This document shows, piece by piece, positions 48,979 to 56,158 of a stretch of 62,502 nt of DNA. The notes beneath the pieces were generated by a model, which was given only the letters and a program-made list of their open reading frames with translations, was not told the origin of the DNA and made no database searches. The stretch lies in the NCBI GenBank assembly GCA_900546455.1, contig URCS01000002.1, positions 1 to 62,502 of the forward strand, read 5' to 3'. Position 1 is the stretch's first letter; each line of letters begins with the position of its first letter. Position numbers and translations under genes: made by a program. The DNA comes from an uncultured Collinsella sp. (GTDB taxonomy: Bacteria; Actinomycetota; Coriobacteriia; Coriobacteriales; Coriobacteriaceae).

Positions 48979-49065
48979 TGGTGCGGGCGAAAGGACTTGA
49001 ACCTTCATGGGGTTGCCCCCATACGGACCTGAACCGTACGCGTCTGCCAATTCCGCCACGCCCGC
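48979..49065 (-). tRNA. tRNA-Leu (anticodon CAG)
   Basis: The 87-nt type II tRNA has a perfect acceptor GCGGGCG/CGCCCGC, discriminator A and an encoded CCA. Anticodon loop TTCAGGT reads CUG. The variable arm is TGGGGGCAACCCCA and the T-arm AAGGTTCAAGTCCTT. Confidence 0.96.
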
Positions 49066-49076
49066 GTGCAAGAATT

Positions 49077-49105
49077 AGAATAACGGAGCGCCACCACGAA
49101 CGCAA
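49077..49105 (-). promoter_or_regulatory. tRNA-Leu promoter
   Basis: TTGCGT (49105-49100), a 17-bp spacer and TATTCT (49082-49077), 12 bp before the tRNA and immediately after the tatD stop. Confidence 0.6.
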
Positions 49106-49108
49106 GAA

Positions 49109-50026
49109 CTATTTTTGAAAAAGTTTGCAGGCATTCTCCCAAGCGGCTTGCGCGATTGCCTCAGCATCCTCGCCGGTACGATCGACACGGTCGTTGACCA
49201 GCGTGTTTGCCGTAATGGAGATCATTGCGGGCTCGCATTCAAGACCGCGGATGGGCTCCGGAGCCATATACGGGCAATCCGTCTCGAACAAAAATCGATC
49301 GAGTGGGGTTGCCGCAAATGCCTCGCGCACATCGTCGTTGCGCTTAAAGGTGGCCGCACCGCCATAGGCGATATAGCAGCCCAAATCCACAAAGCGCTCC
49401 ATCGTGGCGCGGTCCTCGCCAAAACAGTGCAGCACACAACCAGCCTGGGGCACACCCACCTCGCGCAGTACGTTGTACGCATCAACGTGCGAGGTGCGCT
49501 CCCCATCCGAGTCCTCGTGACGCAGGTGCAGCTCCACCGGCACATTGCGGCGCACGGCAAGCTCGAGCTGGCGCGCCATGCAATCAATCTGCACGTTATG
49601 GGGTGCCGGCGCGATATCGTCGTCATAGTCCATGTGATAGTCCAGGCCGATTTCGCCAATACCGGCGCATAAGGGGTCATCAAGTGCGGCAACGACCTGT
49701 GCATGAACGTCGTCGGTATAGTCCGGCGCGCCATACGGATGCACGCCGGCAAGATACTTGATCTGCGGGATATCCTGCATCGGAAGAATCTCGCGCACCA
49801 GCCAGTCGCTATAGTCCGCCACGCTGCGCTTGTCGGCAATGGGGTCGAACATCGTCACCAACAGGTCGACGCCCGCGGCTTTGGCACGCAGGAGCGTCTC
49901 GGGCACATCCTTGCCCCAAAACGAAAGCAGATGTGCATGCGTGTCGGCAAGCGGCGCCAAAGGCACGGGACAAGCAACCGTCTTCTTTTTCTTGGTAAAC
50001 GTCACGCGTTCGGCATTAGGCATCAT
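49109..50026 (-). CDS. tatD: TatD-family deoxyribonuclease/hydrolase
   Basis: The 305-residue metal-dependent hydrolase has the TIM-barrel TatD fold. Metal ligands are visible in LADTHAHLLSF (about residue 28), GIGEIGLDYHMDYD (about 122), VELHLRHED (about 164), CVLHCFGED (about 196) and FETDCPYMAPEP (about 245). The arginine-for-serine variant LHLRHED in place of IHSRDA is slightly unusual. It starts at ATG 50026 (or 50023) with AGGAG at 7 nt, overlapping the end of rsmA by 11 bp, so the two are translationally coupled. The tatD-rsmA pairing is common, in tatD-first order with rnmV in Firmicutes; here rsmA comes first and no rnmV is seen. Confidence 0.92.
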   Translation of the reverse strand: MMPNAERVTFTKKKKTVACPVPLAPLADTHAHLLSFWGKDVPETLLRAKAAGVDLLVTMFDPIADKRSVADYSDWLVREILPMQDIPQIKYLAGVHPYGAPDYTDDVHAQVVAALDDPLCAGIGEIGLDYHMDYDDDIAPAPHNVQIDCMARQLELAVRRNVPVELHLRHEDSDGERTSHVDAYNVLREVGVPQAGCVLHCFGEDRATMERFVDLGCYIAYGGAATFKRNDDVREAFAATPLDRFLFETDCPYMAPEPIRGLECEPAMISITANTLVNDRVDRTGEDAEAIAQAAWENACKLFQK

Positions 50027-50876
50027 GGATTAGCTCCTGGGCCAGGCGGACAAAGTCAGCAACATCGAGCGTCTCGGCGCGCGTGGTGGGTGAGATACCG
50101 CAAGCCTCAAAGGCGGCATCGAGCACGTCCTTGGCAAAGCCGTTGGCGCTCATGGAATTGCGGATGGTCTTGCGACGCTGAGCAAATGCGGCGTCAATCA
50201 CGCGGGCCACAAACTCGCGATCGAGTCCTTCGGGCACCACGCCGTCAACACGGTCGATACGCACGACGGCCGAGTCCACGTGCGGTGCCGGCATAAAGCA
50301 ACGCGGCGGCACCTCAAAGCGACCCGTCACCTGCGCATACAGGCCGAGCTTTGCCGTATAGCCGCCATAGGTCTTATTGCCCGGCACTGCGGCAATGCGA
50401 TCGGCAACCTCCTTTTGAACCATGACGACGGCGCGCTTGAGCGCGGGCATCGTCTGGAAGAACTGCAGGATGATCGTCGCCGCCACGTTATAGGGCAGGT
50501 TCGCGACAAATACCGTCGGCTCACCGCCCGCAACCTGCTCAATCTGCTCCGGCGTCACCCTGAGCGCGTCGCCCATGATAAAGCGGAAGTTGGCGTAGTC
50601 AGCGGCGTGAGCATCGAGCACCGGCTCGAGCTCGGGGTCGGCCTCGATCGACGTGACGCACGCCGCCTCCTGCAGCAGCGCAAGCGTGAGCGTACCAACG
50701 CCCGGACCGACCTCGAGCACGCGCTCATCGCCCGCAAGCTCGGAAAGCTCGCAAATGCGCTCAATTACATGGTTGTCGATCAGGAAGTTCTGGCCCAGGC
50801 GATGCTTGGTCGCAAGGCCAAACTCCTCCAGCAGCTCCCTTGTTGCCGTGGGGTTTGCCAAAGGCGAAGTTGTCAT
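50016..50876 (-). CDS. rsmA: 16S rRNA dimethyladenosine transferase RsmA/KsgA
   Basis: The 286-residue SAM-dependent methyltransferase dimethylates A1518/A1519 of 16S rRNA. Typical strings: KHRLGQNFLIDNHVIERI (about residue 23), motif I VLEVGPGVGTLTLALL (about 54), the acidic loop IEADPELEPVLD, catalytic NLPYNVAATIILQF (about 124), and the carboxy-terminal helical domain (about 205-280; RKTIRNSMSANGF). ATG 50876 has AAGGAGG at 5 nt. It forms an operon with tatD, and the metG terminator lies upstream. Confidence 0.96.
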   Translation of the reverse strand: MTTSPLANPTATRELLEEFGLATKHRLGQNFLIDNHVIERICELSELAGDERVLEVGPGVGTLTLALLQEAACVTSIEADPELEPVLDAHAADYANFRFIMGDALRVTPEQIEQVAGGEPTVFVANLPYNVAATIILQFFQTMPALKRAVVMVQKEVADRIAAVPGNKTYGGYTAKLGLYAQVTGRFEVPPRCFMPAPHVDSAVVRIDRVDGVVPEGLDREFVARVIDAAFAQRRKTIRNSMSANGFAKDVLDAAFEACGISPTTRAETLDVADFVRLAQELIHDA

Positions 50877-50914
50877 AGTTGCCTCCTTAGCATGGCGGCG
50901 GCGTCTTGAAACAA

Positions 50915-50944
50915 AAGGGCATGGACCGTTGCGGCCATGCCCTT
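50915..50944 (-). terminator. metG terminator
   Basis: A perfect 10-bp stem AAGGGCATGG / CCATGCCCTT with a 10-nt loop, followed by TTTGTTTC on the minus strand, 40 bp past the metG stop. Confidence 0.9.
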
Positions 50945-50983
50945 ACATCTAAACAGCAAATTGCCGATATGGCGCGCGGCGGC

Positions 50984-52585
50984 TTAGCCCAGACGCGGGA
51001 ACAGCGGCTCGCCCTTCTCGACGGGCTGACCACCGGCAAGCAAGCCCCAAGCGCAAATGCCCTTGAGGTCGTCGCTCGCGGCCTCGTCCTCGCACGACAG
51101 GCGGCGCAGGGCCTCGGCAGAAGTCTGGGGCATGAGCGGCATCAGCAGGTGAGCGGCAATGCGGATAGCCTCGAGCAGGTTGTAGATCACAAATGCCAGC
51201 TCGTCAGCCTTGGTCTCGTCCTTGGCAAGCGCCCAGGGCTCGGAGTCCTCGATGTAGTGGTTGGCGGCATGGATGAGCTCCATGACCTCGTCCTTGGCTC
51301 CACCGTAATCGAGCACGTCCATCTTGGCCATGTAGCGATCGACCAGGCCATCGGCAATCTTTGCCAGCGGGTTGTCGAACGCTTCGAACGATGCAGGCTT
51401 GGCGGGCGCGCAACCGTCAAAGTACTTGCCGCTCATGTTGAGCGAACGCGAGATAAGGTTACCCCAACTGTTGGCCAGGTCGGCGTTGTAGACCTGCTCC
51501 ATGCGCTCGAAGCTGATGGCGCCGTCGGTGCCGGGCACCACGTCGGTCATAAAGTAGTAGCGATAGCCCTCGACGCCCAGCATGTCGATAACATCCTGCG
51601 GAGCGATGGCGTTACCGCGGCTCTTGGACATCTTCTCGGCCTTGCCGGTCTCGGCATTGCGCACGGTCAGGAAGCCATGGGCAAAGACGTGCTCGGGCAG
51701 GGCCTCGCCGATGGCCATGAGCATGGCCGGCCAAATAACGCAGTGGAAGCGGATGATGTCCTTGCCCACGATGTGGAACTGCGCGGGCCAGCGATAGGCC
51801 AGCTCGGCACGCGCCTCGTCGGTGTCGACACCGTAGCCGACGGCCGTCATATAGTTGAGCAGCGCATCGAACCACACGTAGGTCACGTGACCCTCGTCAA
51901 ACGGGACCTGAATGCCCCAGTCAAAGCTCGTGCGGCTCACGGAAAGGTCGTTAAGGCCGCCCTCGACAAAGCTACGCACCTCGTTCATACGGAACGCAGG
52001 CTCGACAAAGTCGGGGTGCTCGTCATAGAGCTTGAGCAGCTTGTCCTGGAAAGCGGAAAGCTTAAAGAAGTAGGACTCCTCCTGCACGCGCTCAAGCGGA
52101 CGGTGGCAATCGGGGCACAGGTGCTGGCCGACGCTACCGTACTCTTCGTCACCCTTCTGGACCTGCGTATCGGTAAAGTAGGTCTCGTCGGGCACGCAGT
52201 ACCAGCCGTCATAGCTGCCCTTATACAGGTAGCCGGACTCCTTCATGCGCTCCCACAGATACTGCACGGCGTGATGCTGGCGCGGCTCGGTGGTACGGAT
52301 GAAGTCGTCGTTGGAGATCTCGAGCTTGCTCCAAAGCTCCTTGAAGTGCGGAGCCTGACTGTCGGTCCACTCCTGCGGCGTCATGCCATGCTTGGCTGCG
52401 GCCTCGGCGACCTTCTCGCCGTGCTCGTCCATGCCAGTCAGGAACTTGACGTTATAGCCGGCGGAGCGGCGATAGCGAGCCTGAACGTCGGCGATGATAG
52501 TGGAATAAGCCGTGCCCAGGTGCGGATCGGCGTTGACGTAGTAGATGGGCGTCGTGATAAAGAACGAAGGCTTGCTTTGATCCAT
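50984..52585 (-). CDS. metG: Methionyl-tRNA synthetase
   Basis: The 533-residue class I synthetase has the HIGH-type motif HLGTAYSTIIAD (about residue 21), the metal-knuckle region around QHLCPDCHRPLE (about 145), KMSKSRGNAI (about 308) and a helical anticodon-binding domain (about 370-500). There is no carboxy-terminal tRNA-binding OB domain, so this is the short form. Only the CPDC cysteine pair is kept in the knuckle, as in one-knuckle types. ATG 52585 has GGAGG at 9 nt. rsmI ends 69 bp upstream in the same direction. Confidence 0.96.
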   Translation of the reverse strand: MDQSKPSFFITTPIYYVNADPHLGTAYSTIIADVQARYRRSAGYNVKFLTGMDEHGEKVAEAAAKHGMTPQEWTDSQAPHFKELWSKLEISNDDFIRTTEPRQHHAVQYLWERMKESGYLYKGSYDGWYCVPDETYFTDTQVQKGDEEYGSVGQHLCPDCHRPLERVQEESYFFKLSAFQDKLLKLYDEHPDFVEPAFRMNEVRSFVEGGLNDLSVSRTSFDWGIQVPFDEGHVTYVWFDALLNYMTAVGYGVDTDEARAELAYRWPAQFHIVGKDIIRFHCVIWPAMLMAIGEALPEHVFAHGFLTVRNAETGKAEKMSKSRGNAIAPQDVIDMLGVEGYRYYFMTDVVPGTDGAISFERMEQVYNADLANSWGNLISRSLNMSGKYFDGCAPAKPASFEAFDNPLAKIADGLVDRYMAKMDVLDYGGAKDEVMELIHAANHYIEDSEPWALAKDETKADELAFVIYNLLEAIRIAAHLLMPLMPQTSAEALRRLSCEDEAASDDLKGICAWGLLAGGQPVEKGEPLFPRLG

Positions 52586-52654
52586 GGGGTTTGTCCTCCA
52601 GAAAAACGTTGCATACAGGGGATGATTCTAGCGCAAGGGCTGGATATCCTCCAT

Positions 52655-53533
52655 CTATTGCATATCGAGCACCATGGCATAGACATCGCGCTTGCGGCGC
52701 GAATACTTCTGAGACAGGCGCTTGGCCACCGCAGAGGCGGGCTCCCCCTCCTCGAGCGCGGCGCGGATATCCTCGCGCAGAGCCTCGTCGGGATCCGCTG
52801 CCGCGGCGCCAACCGGCACCATGCCGGCCTCCTCATCCTCGCTCGGTGACGCGATGACCAGCGCAATCTCGCCCTTTACCTCACCGCGAGCACGCAGCTC
52901 CTCGGCGAGCTGGGCAGCGGACCCGCGTAAGACCTCCTCGTGCAGCTTGGTGAGTTCGCGGCAGATGGCAACCTCACGCTGGGGAAAGACCTCCGCCACG
53001 GCCTCGAGCGTCGCCACGATGCGATGTGGAGACTCGTAGAAGATGAGCGCACCGGGCACCATGGCAAGGCGCTGCAAACGGCGCACACGGTCGCCGTGCT
53101 TTCGGCCCAAAAAGCCCTCGAAGAAAAAATGCTCGCAGGGAATGCCAGACGAAACAAGCGCCGTGACGCAAGCAGAGGGCCCGGGAATAACTTCGACGGG
53201 CACATCGGCCTCACGCGCCGCCTCGACCAGCGCCTGGCCGGGATCGGACACGCTCGGCATGCCGGCGTCCGAGGCAAAGGCGAGGGTCTCCCCCGCCAGC
53301 AGACGGTCGACCAGACCGGCGGCGCGGCTGGCGATCACATTCTCGTCGCAACGGACAAGCGGCTTGGAAATGCCCAGGTGCATCAGCAGCTTTGACGTCA
53401 CACGTGTGTCTTCGCAGCAGATGGCATCGGCGGCGGCAAACGCCTCGCCAACGCGCGGGGACAGGTCGCCCAGGTTGCCGATGGGCGTGCCGACCACATA
53501 GAGTTTGCCCGTATGGGCGCTGTTTTGCGTCAT
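52655..53533 (-). CDS. rsmI: 16S rRNA 2'-O-methyltransferase RsmI
   Basis: The 292-residue tetrapyrrole-methylase-fold enzyme methylates C1402 of 16S rRNA. Signatures: LYVVGTPIGNLGDLSPR (about residue 11), ICCEDTRVTSKLL (about 37), SDAGMPSVSDPGQ (about 88), VIPGPSACVTALVSSG (about 115) and FFEGFLGRK (about 135). The carboxy terminus (about 240-290) is a helical, basic tail (LSQKYSRRKRDVY). It begins 6 bp after the GH5-like gene's stop and may be cotranscribed with it, a chance pairing rather than a functional one. The ribosome site (AGG, 7 nt) is modest. Confidence 0.95.
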   Translation of the reverse strand: MTQNSAHTGKLYVVGTPIGNLGDLSPRVGEAFAAADAICCEDTRVTSKLLMHLGISKPLVRCDENVIASRAAGLVDRLLAGETLAFASDAGMPSVSDPGQALVEAAREADVPVEVIPGPSACVTALVSSGIPCEHFFFEGFLGRKHGDRVRRLQRLAMVPGALIFYESPHRIVATLEAVAEVFPQREVAICRELTKLHEEVLRGSAAQLAEELRARGEVKGEIALVIASPSEDEEAGMVPVGAAAADPDEALREDIRAALEEGEPASAVAKRLSQKYSRRKRDVYAMVLDMQ

Positions 53534-53539
53534 ATCAAC

Positions 53540-54601
53540 CTATTCAATCATGCCGCGCTCGAGCGTGCCGAGTGCCGCGCGGGCGTCCCATGCTGCAATA
53601 CGCTTCTCGGTCTTCCAAGTTTGGAAGAACCAACCGGCAGCCGGCGCAAACGAAGCCAGCTGGTTGGCGATAAACACGCGCTCGTAGGCATTACGACCCT
53701 CGGGCGTAACCGACGAGTTGGCAAAAATCGCCGCACCCGACCATTCACCAACCAAAACAGGGAATCCGGCCGAGATTGCCTCCTTGAGCTCGCGCTTGTT
53801 GCGCGAAATCGCCGTCGTCAGCCCGCGGGGACTCGTGATGTCGAGCGCATACTCGTCGCGGTAATGGTACAGGTGAAGGTCCATGTAGACGTTCTTGTAC
53901 TTGGCACCGCGCATAAAGTGCTTCCACTCGCCAGGGTGTCCCGAAGAGGAAAAGACGACAATCTTGTCCTCGGGCATATACGAACGAACGAGCTCGTACG
54001 CGTCACGATAGAAGTTACGCAGGTAGTGCGCCGGAATACCGTCCGTCATGGTAAAGAGGCTCTTGCGTACGCTCATCTGCGGCGTATCCAACAGCTCGAT
54101 GCCCAGCAGACTCTCGGCTTCACCGTAGCGATCGGCCAGGCGCTCGAGCACATCGAGCGCAACGTGACGGCCATTGGTAGACGAATGCCACTCGGCAACA
54201 GCCTCCGGCGTGGTGGGCGAATCGTTGGAATCGCCCTGACCGCCGGGTACAGTCGCCAGATCGAGCAGTACGCGGATGTTGTACTTGGCGGCCCACTCAA
54301 TAGCACGGTCGATATAATCGACGACCGAGATGTAGGAGGCGTCTGACTCCTGCGAGCCAAAGGCATACCACGGCACCGGCAGGCGCACGGCGTTGAGACC
54401 GATCTGCGCCATACGACGAAAATCGTCCTCGCTCACAAACGTCTCGTAATGGCGACGCATGCGCTCGTTATAGGCAGCGGTGCCCATAGCCTCCTGCAGC
54501 TCGGCTGCATTGGATGCTCCGGTCGCTGCATAGAGCGACGGGGTCACCCAAGGCTCGGGAATAAACCAGCCAGAGAGATTAACGCCGAGAATCCTCTCCA
54601 T
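53540..54601 (-). CDS. GH5-like protein related to exo-1,3-beta-glucanases, altered catalytic site
   Basis: The 353-residue TIM-barrel protein resembles fungal-type GH5 exo-beta-1,3-glucanases: ILGVNLSGWFIPEPW (start), GLNAVRLPVPWYAFG (about residue 78), LLGIELLDTPQM (about 166), YMDLHLYHYRDE (about 224), VLVGEWSGAA (nucleophile E286) and GWFFQTWKTEK (about 325). In active relatives the acid/base sits in an LLNEP string. Here that position reads L-L-D172-T173-P, so the Asn-Glu pair is replaced by Asp-Thr. There is no signal peptide. ATG 54601 has AAGGGGG at 5 nt; the 78-residue extension of the open frame runs into the 62-bp repeat array and is rejected. It may be an inactive, carbohydrate-binding or changed-specificity member. 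Confidence 0.82.
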   Translation of the reverse strand: MERILGVNLSGWFIPEPWVTPSLYAATGASNAAELQEAMGTAAYNERMRRHYETFVSEDDFRRMAQIGLNAVRLPVPWYAFGSQESDASYISVVDYIDRAIEWAAKYNIRVLLDLATVPGGQGDSNDSPTTPEAVAEWHSSTNGRHVALDVLERLADRYGEAESLLGIELLDTPQMSVRKSLFTMTDGIPAHYLRNFYRDAYELVRSYMPEDKIVVFSSSGHPGEWKHFMRGAKYKNVYMDLHLYHYRDEYALDITSPRGLTTAISRNKRELKEAISAGFPVLVGEWSGAAIFANSSVTPEGRNAYERVFIANQLASFAPAAGWFFQTWKTEKRIAAWDARAALGTLERGMIE

Positions 54602-54764
54602 CACGGCCCCCTTCGAATCGCGCAGGTCGAGCCTGCATCGTATTGCATAGGAAAAGTATCGTTTTGAGTATACCCGCGCGTGCGGACAGGCGACCGAACG
54701 GTCTACAAAGTGGCGCAAAAGTGGGAGGAATGTCCGGGCAGACGGGCCCGAGATGGCGCGCCGA

Positions 54765-55028
54765 GATGCACACGCGCGCCGGAAGTAGGCGGCCGGAAAG
54801 CGTGTCCCGTTTTTTCGCAAAAGACTGGGATGCATTTTCCGTTCGAGGCCTCAACCGGAAAATGCATCCCGTTCTGAGCGCGGGATCTGGGACGCAGTTT
54901 CCGCCAAGGGCCGCAAAAGGAAAGCGCGTCCCATTCTGACGCCGGATTCCGGGTCACGCTTTCCCAAGCGGTCTCAAAGCGGAAAACGTATCCCGCTCTG
55001 AAGCCAAATTCCGGGACGCAGTTTCCGC
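54765..55028. repeat. Palindromic array with 62-bp period (array B)
   Basis: Left arms start at 54827, 54889, 54951 and 55013, again exactly 62 bp apart. A decayed unit begins at about 54765, with its right arm at the expected offset (54794). Pairs are 54827-54841 / 54856-54870 (15 of 15), 54889-54902 / 54919-54932 (12 of 14) and 54951-54964 / 54981-54994 (11 of 14, some wobble). Units are joined by a conserved GTTCTGAGCGC-like linker. The array fills the gap between the divergent GH5-like gene and the tRNA-Phe terminator. Confidence 0.9.
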
Positions 55029-55047
55029 GGGTCTCTCGATAAAAGAA

Positions 55048-55071
55048 AAGGACCCCTTTGCAGAGGTCCTT
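55048..55071 (-). terminator. tRNA-Phe terminator
   Basis: AAGGACCTC pairs with GGGGTCCTT (one mismatch) on the minus strand, followed by TTCTTTTA. It lies 12 bp beyond the tRNA. Confidence 0.85.
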
Positions 55072-55083
55072 ATCAAGTCAAGG

Positions 55084-55156
<73 letters not shown>

Positions 55157-55188
55157 ATTTGAGGTGTGCCTTGTTTCAAGGCTTGATT

Positions 55189-55216
55189 AGTATAACCAAG
55201 GACGCGCTCCGGTCAA
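55189..55216 (-). promoter_or_regulatory. tRNA-Phe promoter
   Basis: TTGACC (55216-55211), a 16-bp spacer and TATACT (55194-55189), 33 bp before the tRNA. A small hairpin (CCTTG/CAAGG, 55169-55181) lies in the leader. Confidence 0.75.
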
Positions 55217-55325
55217 CCGAGAATTTTAAAAAAGTTTTTGAGCACGACATCGGCCACGATTTCGCTCCTATAGAACGGCACGTCAGAAGCATCAACCGGC
55301 CGCAAGAAGTTTTTCACTCAGTCCC

Positions 55326-55685
55326 TTAAGCCGGCACGCGTTGAAGAACAGCGGACGAAACAATGATTGAAGGGCGTTCGAGTGCCGCCCAGGCGCCGGG
55401 GCAGGAACACATACGCCAAGGGCGAACGTTTTCGCAGCAAGTAAGAACATTGCCATTGCGATCGATAAAGGCGATGTCGATGGGATAGGCCATAAAGCAG
55501 GTGTGAACCGAGGAGCAGCGCGGAAATGCCATGACAAACGGCAGTCCGCTGGCGGCAATCGGCCGCCGTCCCAGCATACCGCGCAGACGCACGGTAAACG
55601 ACTCCGCCACCACAAACTCGGCCGGCGTCCAGCCCAACCTGTTGAGCGCCCGCGCGTAGGCGATATAGGACGAGACCGCGGTCAC
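55326..55685 (-). CDS. DUF192-family protein at the end of the Tad operon
   Basis: The protein of about 119 residues has the DUF192 core: VRLRGMLGRRPI (the LRGLM-type start), FPRCSSVHTCFMAYPIDIAF, IDRNGNVLTC and WRMCSCPGAWAALE. DUF192 proteins are small beta-barrel proteins of unknown role, in archaea and bacteria often extracytoplasmic. This one has no signal peptide and is unusually rich in Cys (CSSVHTC, CC, CSC). The likely start is GTG 55685, which overlaps the preceding TadE-like stop (ATGTGA) behind GGGGGTGG; ATG 55706 is an alternative. Its tight coupling to the pilus genes suggests a role in that system, which is inferred from position alone. Confidence 0.75.
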   Translation of the reverse strand: MTAVSSYIAYARALNRLGWTPAEFVVAESFTVRLRGMLGRRPIAASGLPFVMAFPRCSSVHTCFMAYPIDIAFIDRNGNVLTCCENVRPWRMCSCPGAWAALERPSIIVSSAVLQRVPA

Positions 55686-56158
55686 ATGACCACCCCCGGA
55701 CGCCATGGATCGACCGTCACCGCACGTTCATGCGTGAGCATCGCCGGCGCCCCCAGGGAAACGCCGGCGATGCTCAGCGAACTCGGCCACGGCTCGTAGT
55801 GCATGGTGCAGGTATAGGTCCTAAACGTGCCAGAAAGAGAGAACAGGCCACCATCCGATGACGCCGTGCCTTGCTCGCTCGAGACCTCGATCTGTAGGTC
55901 ATATCCCTCCATGGCATCCTGAATCTGAGCTTGAACGGTCGCGGAAGCGTCAATGGAGCTTTCGTCACCCTCCCCGCCCGGCGCCACAGCGTGCGCCAGC
56001 ACGATGTCGGGCACCACGCGGTCGAAGCGCGCGACCGCGCCGGCAAAGATCATGACGTTGTACACGATGAGAGCCAGCACGATCAGGACTGGCGCGACCA
56101 CGACCATCTCGACCGTCGCCTGGGCACGCTCCTCGCGCAAGCCCGCGAGAATGCCCAT
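55682..56158 (-). CDS. TadE/TadF-like pseudopilin
   Basis: The 158-residue protein begins with a short basic leader and a hydrophobic helix after RAQATVEMVVVAPVLIVLAL (residues about 12-32), the TadE/TadF pattern with a Glu after Thr-Val. The rest is an extracellular beta-rich domain with one cysteine (TCTMHYEPW). ATG 56158 overlaps the upstream stop codon by one base (TAATG), and the stop overlaps the DUF192 start, so all three genes are coupled. TadE/TadF proteins are minor pseudopilins needed for Flp pilus assembly. Confidence 0.85.
   Translation of the reverse strand: MGILAGLREERAQATVEMVVVAPVLIVLALIVYNVMIFAGAVARFDRVVPDIVLAHAVAPGGEGDESSIDASATVQAQIQDAMEGYDLQIEVSSEQGTASSDGGLFSLSGTFRTYTCTMHYEPWPSSLSIAGVSLGAPAMLTHERAVTVDPWRPGVVM

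Noticed and set aside
54765..55028. CRISPR array
   Set aside because: Units are 62 bp and variable, and the variability is in paired arms. There are no constant repeats with unique spacers and no cas genes.
55292..55615. 107-codon minus-strand frame overlapping the DUF192 gene
   Set aside because: It overlaps the DUF192 gene in another frame; the DUF192 frame has clear family motifs and coupling to the upstream gene.
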